Source of the DNA: an uncultured Gammaproteobacteria bacterium
GTDB taxonomy: Bacteria > Pseudomonadota > Gammaproteobacteria > Arenicellales > UBA868
Assembly (NCBI GenBank): GCA_905612355.1
Contig: CAJQRU010000028.1
Span: forward strand, 1 to 41,346
DNA length: 41,346 nucleotides
Direction of reading: 5' to 3'
Shown: positions 17,308 through 24,906 of the stretch, one piece after another
Layout: each line of letters begins with the position of its first letter
Position numbering within the stretch: the first letter of the stretch is position 1
The notes under the pieces: generated by a model
Told to the model about the DNA's origin: nothing
The model's database searches: none
The model's input: only the letters and a program-made list of their open reading frames with translations
Translations under genes and position numbers: made by a program

Positions 17308-18564
17308 TTACTCCACTAGAGTCTGTTTGTAGATGTTGCCGTCTTTCATAATGAGTTTAATTTTGTCACGGCTTTGAAGCAGTCTAATGTCTGACAAGGG
17401 GTCACCTTCAACGACCACCACATCGGCCAGGCGCCCAGGTTCAAGCGCGCCCAGGTCAGGTCGTTGCATGCATTCCGCAGCCCGACCTGTCGCGCAAACA
17501 ATAGCTTCCATGGGTGATATACCGAGCCAATCAACCATGTACTCAAGCTCAACAAGATTGTTGCCCGTCATCAGGCGGTGAGACTGGTCACTGCCCATAG
17601 CCACTTTCACACCGCGCCGTACTGCATCACGCCATAGTGATCTCTGTTTCTCGAAGAGAGAGAGTATTTCATTATCTTTTTTTGCTTCATCACCCAATTG
17701 TTGGGTGCTCCATTGGGTGTTTGTTTTTCTGTGTTCGACCGAAAGGGGGACAAGCGCGATGGTGGGTACCCACCAAGTGCCCTGATCAATCATTCGGTCG
17801 ACACATTCTTCGTCGATAAACCAACCATGTTCGACGGAATGCACTTTTGCCTCGAGTGCGCGTTTAATACCAGAGGTGCCTTCCGCATGTACGGCGACCG
17901 TTTTTCTTTTATTGGCAGCCTCTTCGACCGCAACGCGTATTTCTTCTACTGTGTATTGTGGTTCGTCCCAACTGTCAGTGACAGAGGTGATTCCACCGCT
18001 GGTGCAGATTTTGACAAAATCCGCGCCGGCCATAAGAACGTGACGAACCAGTTTCCGAATTTCCTCGGGGCCGTCTGCGACAGGGCTATGCAACCAGGCT
18101 CTTTTAGGTATGTGCATGCCTGCCGGGACCCAGTAGTCTCCATGGCCACCGGTTTGGGAAATCATCAAGATGCTGATCTGCAAACGGGGTCCGGGAATCA
18201 GCTGTTCGTTGATGGCTGCACGGAAACCTGCGTCGGCACCGCTCATTTCTCTGGCGCTGGTAATTCCGCAGGCCAACGTTTCTTCAATAATTTGGGTAGA
18301 ACGAAGAATGTTGTAACTGGGTGTGTTTAATAGGTGTTGTTTTACATCTCGGGCACGGTAGGTCGAATGGACATGGCAGTCGATTAGGCCAGGCAATACG
18401 GTATGGCCCGTGGCGTCGAGGGTATTCGCATCGGCAGGAATAGTAACGTCGGCCGCGGGACCGGCCGCCGCAATGCGGTCGTCGACGATCACGACTGTGC
18501 TATTAGGAATAGGGTCGCCACCGAGACCGGTAACGAGCTGGCCGCCCGTGATTGCAGTTGTCAT
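17308..18564 (-). CDS. Metal-dependent amidohydrolase (imidazolonepropionase/prolidase-like)
   Basis: Amidohydrolase-superfamily enzyme of 418 residues with a TIM barrel flanked by the small beta domain. Seen: GHTVLPGLIDCHVH with the HxH metal pair, a probable carboxylated lysine in FVKICTSGG, metal histidines in VAVHAEG and SVEHGWF, and the catalytic Asp in MGSDQSH, so a two-metal site is likely. The C-terminal segment LGALEPGRLADVVVVEGDPL is typical of the group, which includes Xaa-Pro-type dipeptidases and organophosphate or imidazolone hydrolases. No signal peptide. The start at 18564 has no ribosome-binding sequence but a very A/T-rich leader. It is divergent from the SDR gene and follows the NadC-like gene upstream by 63 bases on the same strand. 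The substrate is not predictable. Confidence 0.88.
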   Translation of the reverse strand: MTTAITGGQLVTGLGGDPIPNSTVVIVDDRIAAAGPAADVTIPADANTLDATGHTVLPGLIDCHVHSTYRARDVKQHLLNTPSYNILRSTQIIEETLACGITSAREMSGADAGFRAAINEQLIPGPRLQISILMISQTGGHGDYWVPAGMHIPKRAWLHSPVADGPEEIRKLVRHVLMAGADFVKICTSGGITSVTDSWDEPQYTVEEIRVAVEEAANKRKTVAVHAEGTSGIKRALEAKVHSVEHGWFIDEECVDRMIDQGTWWVPTIALVPLSVEHRKTNTQWSTQQLGDEAKKDNEILSLFEKQRSLWRDAVRRGVKVAMGSDQSHRLMTGNNLVELEYMVDWLGISPMEAIVCATGRAAECMQRPDLGALEPGRLADVVVVEGDPLSDIRLLQSRDKIKLIMKDGNIYKQTLVE

Positions 18565-18729
18565 GAGTAAGAATAAAAAAGTTTAGAAATTGTGAGTCAG
18601 TGAAACTTGTAAGGGGTATTGTAGTCATCCGAACCAATACCTCGCATCCTCAAAAACTGTAAGGTGGAATACTATAGTGAGTCGACAGTAGCGGTACCGA
18701 TTGGATTCGGTCCATAAACGAAGGGTGCG
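18565..18729. promoter_or_regulatory. Divergent promoter region with an imperfect inverted repeat
   Basis: This 165-base gap lies between the amidohydrolase (minus) and SDR (plus) starts. It is A/T-rich next to the amidohydrolase start. The sequence CCGAACCAAT at 18629-18638 is matched on the other strand by ATTGGATTCGG at 18700-18710, an inverted repeat with one extra base, 61 bases apart. A TACTAT element near 18670 could be a -10 box for the SDR gene, but no convincing -35 was found. The repeat could be paired operator sites or chance. Confidence 0.3.
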
Positions 18730-19494
18730 ATGAACCTTAAAAACGCAGCAGCAGTGGTGACTGGCGGGGGATCCGGTCTGGGTAGGGCGACAGCCAGAGC
18801 CCTTGCCCAACGGGGTGCTCGCGTGGGCGTCATTGATCTCGACGCGAGCGCGGCAACTGCAGTTGCCAACGGGATTGATGGGCTTGCCATTGCTTGCGAT
18901 GTTTCAGATGCAGAATCTGCCGCGTCAGCAGTAGATCGGGTGGTCGAGCACTTCGGCGTACCGCGAGTATTGGTCAACTGTGCGGGAATTGGTGTTGCCG
19001 CTCGCATCGTGGGACGTGATGGGCCGCATAGCCTGGATCTGTTTGAAAAGGTAATCCGGGTGAATCTGATTGGCACCTTCAACCTGTTGCGGTTAGTGTC
19101 GGCTCACATGGTGGCGCTCGAGCCGATAACCGAAAGCGGCGGTCGTGGCGTGATTGTTAATACGGCTTCGGTGGCGGCCTATGAGGGACAGGTTGGCCAA
19201 GCCGCTTACAGTGCATCAAAAGGTGGCGTGGTCGCCTTGACCTTGCCCGCAGCCCGGGAGCTGGCGAGCAGTGGTATCCGCGTACTCACTATTGCACCTG
19301 GCATGATCGAAACGCCAATGTTCGGAGGACTGTCACAGGAGGTACAGGATCAACTGGCGGCCCAGGTACCGTTCCCCAGACGATTGGGCCATCCTAAGGA
19401 GTTTGCGGCTCTGGTAGAGCACATCATTGATAATGAGTTGCTTAATGGCGAAGTCATCCGTCTCGATGGTGCGATTCGTATGCAGCCCCGGTGA
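18730..19494 (+). CDS. Short-chain dehydrogenase, 3-hydroxyacyl-CoA dehydrogenase type 2-like
   Basis: NAD-dependent SDR of 254 residues resembling type-2 3-hydroxyacyl-CoA dehydrogenase (17beta-HSD10), which oxidises 3-hydroxy-2-methylbutyryl-CoA in isoleucine breakdown and other short 3-hydroxyacyl-CoAs. Seen: cofactor loop TGGGSGLGRATA, acidic residue after strand 2 in VIDLDA (NAD preference), CDVSD, NCAGIG, active Ser in NTASVAA, YSASKGG with catalytic Tyr and Lys, and IAPGMIETPMF. The insertion EPITESGGRGVIVNTASVA before the active Ser is typical of this subgroup. It converges on the acyl-CoA ligase gene with three bases between stops, so the two genes are on different transcripts. Fits the acyl-CoA breakdown theme with mmsA and ETF-QO. 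Confidence 0.93.
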   Translation: MNLKNAAAVVTGGGSGLGRATARALAQRGARVGVIDLDASAATAVANGIDGLAIACDVSDAESAASAVDRVVEHFGVPRVLVNCAGIGVAARIVGRDGPHSLDLFEKVIRVNLIGTFNLLRLVSAHMVALEPITESGGRGVIVNTASVAAYEGQVGQAAYSASKGGVVALTLPAARELASSGIRVLTIAPGMIETPMFGGLSQEVQDQLAAQVPFPRRLGHPKEFAALVEHIIDNELLNGEVIRLDGAIRMQPR

Positions 19495-19497
19495 CGT

Positions 19498-21150
19498 TTA
19501 GTTTTTTTGCTTTTCGTTCAGTACTAGTGCTCTTTCACGTAGTTTGAATTTCTGCACCTTGCCGGTGCTGGTTTTCGGCAAAGGTCCGAAGAGCACTGTT
19601 TTCGGCGCTTTAAAGCGGGCCATATGCTCACGACAGAAGTCGATCACCTGCGATTCGGTAATATCAGCGAGGCCTTGTTTCAGGGTTACGAATGCGCAAG
19701 GCGTTTCGCCCCATTGTTCATCAGGTCGGGCGACCACTGCCGCTTCAAGTACCGCCGGGTGACGATACAAAATATCTTCAACCTCAATGGATGAGATATT
19801 TTCACCGCCAGAGATAATAATGTCCTTGGAACGGTCTTTGAGTTGTATGTAGTGATCCGTGTGCATAACACCAAGGTCGCCGGAATGAAACCAGCCACCG
19901 GAAAATGCCGCTGCCGTCGCTTCGGGGTTTTTAAGATAACCCTTCATCACGTTGTTGCCCCGAAACATGGCTTCGCCCATGGTTTTTCCATCGGCTGTGA
20001 CGGCGGTCATGGTTTCCGGGTCGAATATTTCTAACTGGTCCAGCACATGATAAGGCACACCCTGGCGTGAGTTCTTTTCGGCCCGGGCGTCGGTACTCAG
20101 TGCATTCCAGCTTTCGTGCCAGGCGCAAATGACCGCTGGCCCGTAGGTTTCTGTCAGGCCATAGACATGGGTCACTAGGAAGCCGGCAGATTCCATGGCA
20201 GCAAGTACTGTGGCAGGCGGCGGTGACGCGGCGGTCATGACGCGGACAACCTGATTAAAGTCACGTTTTTCACTTTCCGGGGCATTGATTAGCATCCCCA
20301 AGACTACCGGTGCACCACAAAAGTGTGTGATGCCGGCATCCGCAATGGCATCATAGATGGGCGCCGGTTCAACTTTGCGCAGGCAGACACTAGTCCCGGC
20401 AACGGCGGCTAGCGCCCACGGAAAGCACCAGCCGTTGCAGTGAAACATCGGCAAAGTCCAAAGGTAGACGGGATGATGTGCCATCTCCCAACCGATGAGG
20501 TTGCTGATCGCATTCAGGTAGGCCCCACGATGATGGTAGACAACCCCTTTGGGCTTGCCGGTCGTACCAGAGGTGTAATTAAGAGAGATTGCCTGCCACT
20601 CGTCAGCGGGTAGGGACCAAGCGAAGTCTGGATCCCCCTCGGCAAGTAATGCTTCGTAAGTGATCTCTCCAATGCAGCCGTCTTTAGGTCCTAGTGGGTC
20701 GTCGATATCAATGACCAGGATGTCGCGGCCGGTTTTTGCCACCGCGTCCGTCATCACTTCAGAGAATTCGGAATCTGTGATCAAGGCTTTGGCTTCACCG
20801 TGGTCGAGAATAAAAGCCAGGGTATCGGCATCGAGACGGATATTGAGCGTGTTAAGCACCGCCCCTGCCATGGGTACGCCAAAATGCGCCTCATACATGG
20901 CCGGTACATTGGGTGACATGATGGCGACGGTATCGCCCATTTTGATGCCACGGCGCGTGAGGGCAGAGGCTAGTTGGCGACAGCGGCGGTAAGTATCGGC
21001 CCAGTTCTGTCGCTGTGGTCCATGCACCAGTGCCGTGTGTTCCGGGTAGACACGAGCCGTACGGCGGATAAAACTGAGCGGACTCAGCGCGGTGAAGTTG
21101 GCTTCACAACGCTCGAGACCCACCTCATAAATGGAGTCGACGTGGCTCAA
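19498..21150 (-). CDS. AMP-forming acyl-CoA ligase (medium-chain/DmdB-like)
   Basis: Activates a carboxylic acid with ATP to an acyl-adenylate and then to acyl-CoA. The best start is TTG 21150, seven bases after AAGGAG (complement of 21158-21163), giving about 550 residues beginning MSHVDSIYEVGLERCEANF; an open frame to 21189 exists upstream but would include an apparent operator hairpin. Seen: phosphate loop YTSGTTGKPKG, FHCNGWCFPW, VYGLTETYGP, hinge region DRSKDIIISGGENISS and the C-terminal catalytic Lys in TSTGKVQKF. The N-terminal half resembles the family that contains medium-chain acyl-CoA synthetases and DmdB, the methylmercaptopropionate-CoA ligase of DMSP demethylation, but no dmd partner genes are nearby. 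The acid used is therefore undecided. Confidence 0.92.
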   Translation of the reverse strand: MSHVDSIYEVGLERCEANFTALSPLSFIRRTARVYPEHTALVHGPQRQNWADTYRRCRQLASALTRRGIKMGDTVAIMSPNVPAMYEAHFGVPMAGAVLNTLNIRLDADTLAFILDHGEAKALITDSEFSEVMTDAVAKTGRDILVIDIDDPLGPKDGCIGEITYEALLAEGDPDFAWSLPADEWQAISLNYTSGTTGKPKGVVYHHRGAYLNAISNLIGWEMAHHPVYLWTLPMFHCNGWCFPWALAAVAGTSVCLRKVEPAPIYDAIADAGITHFCGAPVVLGMLINAPESEKRDFNQVVRVMTAASPPPATVLAAMESAGFLVTHVYGLTETYGPAVICAWHESWNALSTDARAEKNSRQGVPYHVLDQLEIFDPETMTAVTADGKTMGEAMFRGNNVMKGYLKNPEATAAAFSGGWFHSGDLGVMHTDHYIQLKDRSKDIIISGGENISSIEVEDILYRHPAVLEAAVVARPDEQWGETPCAFVTLKQGLADITESQVIDFCREHMARFKAPKTVLFGPLPKTSTGKVQKFKLRERALVLNEKQKN

Positions 21151-21252
21151 AGCAATTCTCCTTTTGTCGTATCCATTTTTTGGATACACGATGCACCGGC
21201 TTGTTTGACTACAGCGACATTATAGATAAATAGCGGCGGTTGCCAGTCGCTG
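21151..21252 (-). promoter_or_regulatory. Promoter-like element and palindrome upstream of acyl-CoA ligase
   Basis: Within the gap between GDPD and the ligase gene, the minus strand carries a perfect TATAAT (complement of 21219-21224), though no good -35 was found at 16-18 bases. Downstream lies a palindrome: GTATCC at 21169-21174 and GGATAC at 21182-21187, separated by a seven-base A/T-rich loop, directly before the AAGGAG site. It could be a repressor operator or a leader hairpin masking the ribosome site. It is not a terminator for GDPD because no T-run follows on the minus strand. Confidence 0.45.
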
Positions 21253-22193
21253 CTAGTCTCCAAACACAGTGGGCAAAACGTACTGCCTCTTAGCCAGTAC
21301 CGTGCGGACTCGATCGGGGTAGTCACTGATGATGCCATCGACCGCATAGTCCACCATGGTCTCAATATGCGTTATTTCATTGACAGCCCAGGTGTGGACT
21401 TCAAGCCCCAACGATTGGGCCTCGGCGACCAGTGAACGCGTAAGATCCTGAAAGCACGGCCCCCAGTAATGCCCGCCTGCGGCGGCGATGGCCTGTGGCA
21501 GGCTATGACTGAATTGCGCGGTGTCGTAACCATCAAGCCAAGGGGAAGCGCTGTTCGCATGTGCAGTGATGGTGTCGAAGTCTGGTTGTGCGCTGGTTAG
21601 AAATCCAGTGGGTAGTTTGTCCGTTAATGCGTGAATCTGACGCAGCACACGCCAGTCAAAAGACTGTACCCAACATTGATCCATCAGATCGAGAGTGTTG
21701 AGTTCATCAACCAGGGTGGTTGCCCAGGCTATCGGTGTTGGTCCTTGTTCAGGTTTTAACGGATCAGATTTAATCTCGATGTTGAGTAATAAACCGTCAT
21801 CGAGTGCAGGCGCTACCCGATCACGAAGCATCGCAAGATCAGGAATGGTTTGCCCATCTCGAGCGGTTTGACGAGGAAAACGTTTAATGGTGGACGATCC
21901 GGGTCGGGCCTGACTTATATCGAATTGCTGAAGCGCGTCAAACGTATAGTGATCAAGCGGTTTGGTGGGGGGGTGAGCCAAGTGCCTGCTGTGCTGCGTG
22001 TCAGGTCAGGATTAAGCTTTCTGTCGTGATGGATGACGATCTTTCCATCTGCGCTCATTCGAAGGTCCAGTTCCAGTACATCGACGCCCACCTTAAGCGC
22101 ACAGGAAAAACCTGCGAGGGTGTTCTCTGGAGCTAGGCCGCGTGCGCCGCGATGGCCATGGATCAGGATGTGTGGTTGAAGTTGGGAGTTCAT
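21253..22193 (-). pseudogene. Glycerophosphodiester phosphodiesterase (UgpQ-like), interrupted by one-base frameshift
   Basis: Hydrolyses glycerophosphodiesters to glycerol-3-phosphate and an alcohol. Two minus-strand frames make the gene. The first, from ATG 22193, has the catalytic [14 protein letters not shown] motif, [11 protein letters not shown] and the second active His in VIHHD. After ...AGTWLTPP it loses the family pattern. The second frame resumes with [16 protein letters not shown] and continues with LLLNIEIKSD, FDWRVLRQI, LEVHTWAVNE and a DGIISDYPDRV ending. Adding one C on the minus strand to the run at 21967-21973 (seven Gs on plus) joins them into a 313-residue protein of usual UgpQ-type composition. 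No signal peptide, so cytoplasmic. The gap to the ligase gene downstream is about 100 bases. The break lies in a long homopolymer, the classic site of read errors. Confidence 0.87.
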
Positions 22194-22299
22194 GGAACAC
22201 ACGATACACCGTAAAATATAGGCTACAAGAGGGCGCCTTGTCGGGCGGCATTAATATCGGGTGTGTCGACGTTATCGTGTATTTCGGAGTAATGAACCC

Positions 22300-23025
22300 A
22301 TGAATCTATCTCAGCAGCGTGGGCATGAGTGGCTTGCCTCGCAGGGATTCAATCTGCAGGCCGTTATGCGGGCAGACCAATGGCCGCAGCGGCTTCGGCA
22401 GTCCATGGAGGACTGCCAGGTGAACATCGAATCCACCCGTCGGTTTGTGATGCTGGGCGCTGGGGGCCGTCTTTTGTGGCAACAGATCGGCGGTGATTTG
22501 ACGGACAGCGATCATCCGTTGGATACGTTTTCGGTAAATGCCGCTGGTCGTGTGGTAACCGAATATTGGGGTGGCGGAGAGGTGGAGATCCTTTATCCGG
22601 GACCGATACCGGTGCCCTTGCAGCAGCTTGGTGTGTTTGCGGGTTGGAGTCACGTATCGCCCCTCGGGATTGGCATTAACACGGAGTTTGGAACGTGGTT
22701 CGCGTACCGGGCGCTGTTTGTCCTGGATAATCCGTTGCAGGAGACGGTGGCGCTGGCTTCGCAAGGAACACCGTGCGATCGATGCGTGGAAAAACCGTGC
22801 CGAAGTGCGTGCCCAGCGGGGGCAGTACGATTGGACAAGTCCTTCGACCTGGATCGCTGCGTTTCGCATCGCCTGAAATCCGCCTCGTCTTGCGCAGATC
22901 GGTGTCTCGCCCGGCTTGCCTGCCCCGTTGGACAGGATTGGCGTTACGACAAGGATCAGCTCATTTATCATGGCCAGCGTTCACTGGACGCTCTGCGGGC
23001 GTGGCGTGAAGAGCAATCCGATTGA
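22300..23025 (+). CDS. QueG-like iron-sulfur protein of unknown function
   Basis: About 241 residues from ATG 22300, ten bases after CGGAG; the open frame to 22261 adds nothing family-like. The C-terminal half has two cysteine groups: CDRCVEKPCRSACPAGAV, which looks like a ferredoxin [4Fe-4S] site (Cx2Cx4Cx3C), and CVSHRLKSASSC..CLARLACPVG. The middle (HVSPLGIGINTEFGTWFAYRALFVLD) resembles the glycine-rich segment before the cysteines of epoxyqueuosine reductase QueG, but the protein is much shorter than QueG and lacks its long C-terminal HEAT-like part. The N-terminal half is unlike anything I know. The ferredoxin-type site suggests redox or cobalamin-type chemistry. It is divergent from GDPD and lies 21 bases before the Sel1-repeat gene. 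Function is not assigned. Confidence 0.75.
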   Translation: MNLSQQRGHEWLASQGFNLQAVMRADQWPQRLRQSMEDCQVNIESTRRFVMLGAGGRLLWQQIGGDLTDSDHPLDTFSVNAAGRVVTEYWGGGEVEILYPGPIPVPLQQLGVFAGWSHVSPLGIGINTEFGTWFAYRALFVLDNPLQETVALASQGTPCDRCVEKPCRSACPAGAVRLDKSFDLDRCVSHRLKSASSCADRCLARLACPVGQDWRYDKDQLIYHGQRSLDALRAWREEQSD

Positions 23026-23046
23026 AATTGATGGTCGCTATAATTC

Positions 23047-24732
23047 ATGCGTTCTCACCGACGGGATGGTGGTAATGATCGAATCGTTTTACGGATTGCT
23101 CGCGTGTTAAGCGCCGTGGTACGGACTTCGCGCATCGTGCGTTGTCTTCTGCTGGTTTTGATAGGCCTCGGTTTGAGCGTCATGTCGTATCCGGCGTTCA
23201 CAGATGACGCGGATGATGCGTTTGCCGCGGGTAACTTTCAAAAGGCATTTCAGATCTGGTTGCCTCGTGCCTATGAGGGCGACACGGAAGCACAGTTTCG
23301 TGTTGCACTGATGTTCGATAGTGGAAAAGGTGTGGCGAAAAATGCCCGTGAGGCAGCGTACTGGTTTACTCACGCCGCAGAGTTAGGGCATGTGGGGGCA
23401 CAGTATCGTATTGGGGTTGCTCATCTTTCTGGTCTCGGTGCTCCCAAAGATCTGGCGAGAGCGCTGGGTTGGTGGCGTCTTGCGGCCGATAGCGGTAATG
23501 CGGACGCGCAATATGGACTGGGCCGCGCCTGTCTTTACGGGATTGGTCTGCCAAAAGATCGCGCGGAAGCGATCACATGGTTAAAAGCTGCGGCTGGGCA
23601 GGGACATGCCCAGGCCACACGCTTGTTGAAGAGTCTGGGGGGCGAAGGTGCGGCCGCTTCACAAAATAGCCCTGCGGTGTATTTCAGAGTAGGCGCTTCG
23701 CCGCTTCACGTCCATGCTTCGTTTAATCGTCTTTCTCCCATTGTCGATCGGCTGCCCTCTGGTGCATTGGTGCAGTTAGTGGAGCGCCGATCGGGGTGGG
23801 TAAAAGTGCTTGTGGGCCAGGGTTTTCGACTGTGGCTCGATGGGGCGCAGCTCAGCGGGGACAGCACGCGCGGCTGGCACACGGAAGGGCAGGTCAAGGT
23901 GTTTGCCGAAGTCTCCCCGGGGGATGCGTCTCCTGTAGTGGGTGAAATTGAGTCGGGTGTGTCGCTAGATATTCTTGACTGGCGAGGAGGGTGGGCACAC
24001 ATTCAGGCGCCGATAGAGATAGGAGGTTGGGTGGAAGCGCTGGGGTTGGTGGCAGCGACTGAAACGGAGACTGCTTTGCAGGCCGAATGGCGTGTTGCCG
24101 ATGTCCCATTGAACACCACTGCACAAAAGCCGGTGGTCGCCGCATCGGTTGCGAATGCGGACGTCGCCCCCATCAACGTCCCTCAAGCGCGGCCCCCAGA
24201 CTCATCCGTATCTGGGCACTTAACCACCGTGACATTGCGGGACAACGTGGCTGAGTCGTTGCCCCAGGCCGCGCCGGTCGTTACAACCGGAAAGGCAGTA
24301 ACGGATGCGGGTATGCCTATTCGTGATTCGACGAAAGGTGCGACTATTACGAGCCGACGACTTCGGTCGATTCAGTCAAATACCTATGAGTGGCTATTTT
24401 CTCAAGACAACAGTCGATACACCATCGAACTTTTTAGCGCCACCAGTGAGGTGTTGGTTCGCCAATTCATTCGGTCGCACGAGTTTGTTGACGGGGTGCA
24501 TTATTTTCGAACTCAAGAGCATGGTAAAACCTGGTATACGGTTGTGCATGGTTCTTACAAAGATGTCGGTGACGTGCGGCTAGCCCTCCGTCAGTTGCCA
24601 GTCAAGTTGGAGAGTACGCGTGTTCGAAAAATGCGGGAATTGCACGAATGGGCTTGTCAGCATCTTGACCTTGTCGGTCCGAGGCGGGCAAAAGAGATGC
24701 CGGTAGCATGCGCGGGCGATGGCAAGGTTTGA
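23047..24732 (+). CDS. Sel1-repeat/SH3-like/SPOR-domain envelope protein
   Basis: A 561-residue protein with several domains in order: N-terminal signal or anchor helix (about residues 31-50, CLLLVLIGLGLSVM), then three or four Sel1-type tetratricopeptide units (about 55-195; for example FDSGKGVAKNAREAAYWF and LYGIGLPKDRAEAITWL), two SH3-like segments (about 210-275 and 285-345, the second with WRGGWAHIQ), an alanine/valine-rich linker, and a C-terminal SPOR domain (about 460-545, YTIELFSATSEVLVRQF and TWYTVVHGSYKDVGDV). SPOR domains bind septal peptidoglycan, and the Sel1 units make scaffold surfaces, so it probably acts in the periplasm in division or cell-wall maturation. Starts other than ATG 23047 are possible, such as GTG near 23104. 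It follows the QueG-like gene by 21 bases. Individual function unknown. Confidence 0.85.
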   Translation: MRSHRRDGGNDRIVLRIARVLSAVVRTSRIVRCLLLVLIGLGLSVMSYPAFTDDADDAFAAGNFQKAFQIWLPRAYEGDTEAQFRVALMFDSGKGVAKNAREAAYWFTHAAELGHVGAQYRIGVAHLSGLGAPKDLARALGWWRLAADSGNADAQYGLGRACLYGIGLPKDRAEAITWLKAAAGQGHAQATRLLKSLGGEGAAASQNSPAVYFRVGASPLHVHASFNRLSPIVDRLPSGALVQLVERRSGWVKVLVGQGFRLWLDGAQLSGDSTRGWHTEGQVKVFAEVSPGDASPVVGEIESGVSLDILDWRGGWAHIQAPIEIGGWVEALGLVAATETETALQAEWRVADVPLNTTAQKPVVAASVANADVAPINVPQARPPDSSVSGHLTTVTLRDNVAESLPQAAPVVTTGKAVTDAGMPIRDSTKGATITSRRLRSIQSNTYEWLFSQDNSRYTIELFSATSEVLVRQFIRSHEFVDGVHYFRTQEHGKTWYTVVHGSYKDVGDVRLALRQLPVKLESTRVRKMRELHEWACQHLDLVGPRRAKEMPVACAGDGKV

Positions 24733-24906
24733 GATAAAGCGCTCGTAAAGATAAATGGTCGGAACGCGCGTCGTGCCAAGATAAGGACAGGTCGTCCCGA
24801 CTACACGCGACAAGATAGAAAGGGTTTTACCTTATAGGTGGCGCGAGCTCTGAATAACGCGTTGCACGGGGAAGCGGGTTTTCACATTTTCGTATAGGGA
24901 CTGTCT
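24733..24906 (+). promoter_or_regulatory. glyA upstream region
   Basis: These 174 bases precede the glyA-sox gene group and should contain its promoter. Short inverted pieces occur (for example GGAC and GTCC near 24787-24800), but none forms a strong hairpin. I see no glycine, SAM or THF riboswitch that I can support by eye. A ribosome-site-like AGGG lies at about 24896-24899, before the ATG at 24907. Confidence 0.35.

Noticed and set aside
17698-18330. 210-residue plus-strand frame inside the amidohydrolase gene
   Set aside because: It is the shadow of the minus-strand gene, whose metal motifs are complete.
22306-22971. 221-residue minus-strand frame opposite the Fe-S protein
   Set aside because: No motif and low-complexity basic composition; the plus-strand gene has clear cysteine motifs and a ribosome site.
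24733-24906. Glycine or THF riboswitch before glyA
   Set aside because: No recognisable conserved core or stable stem arrangement could be found by eye.
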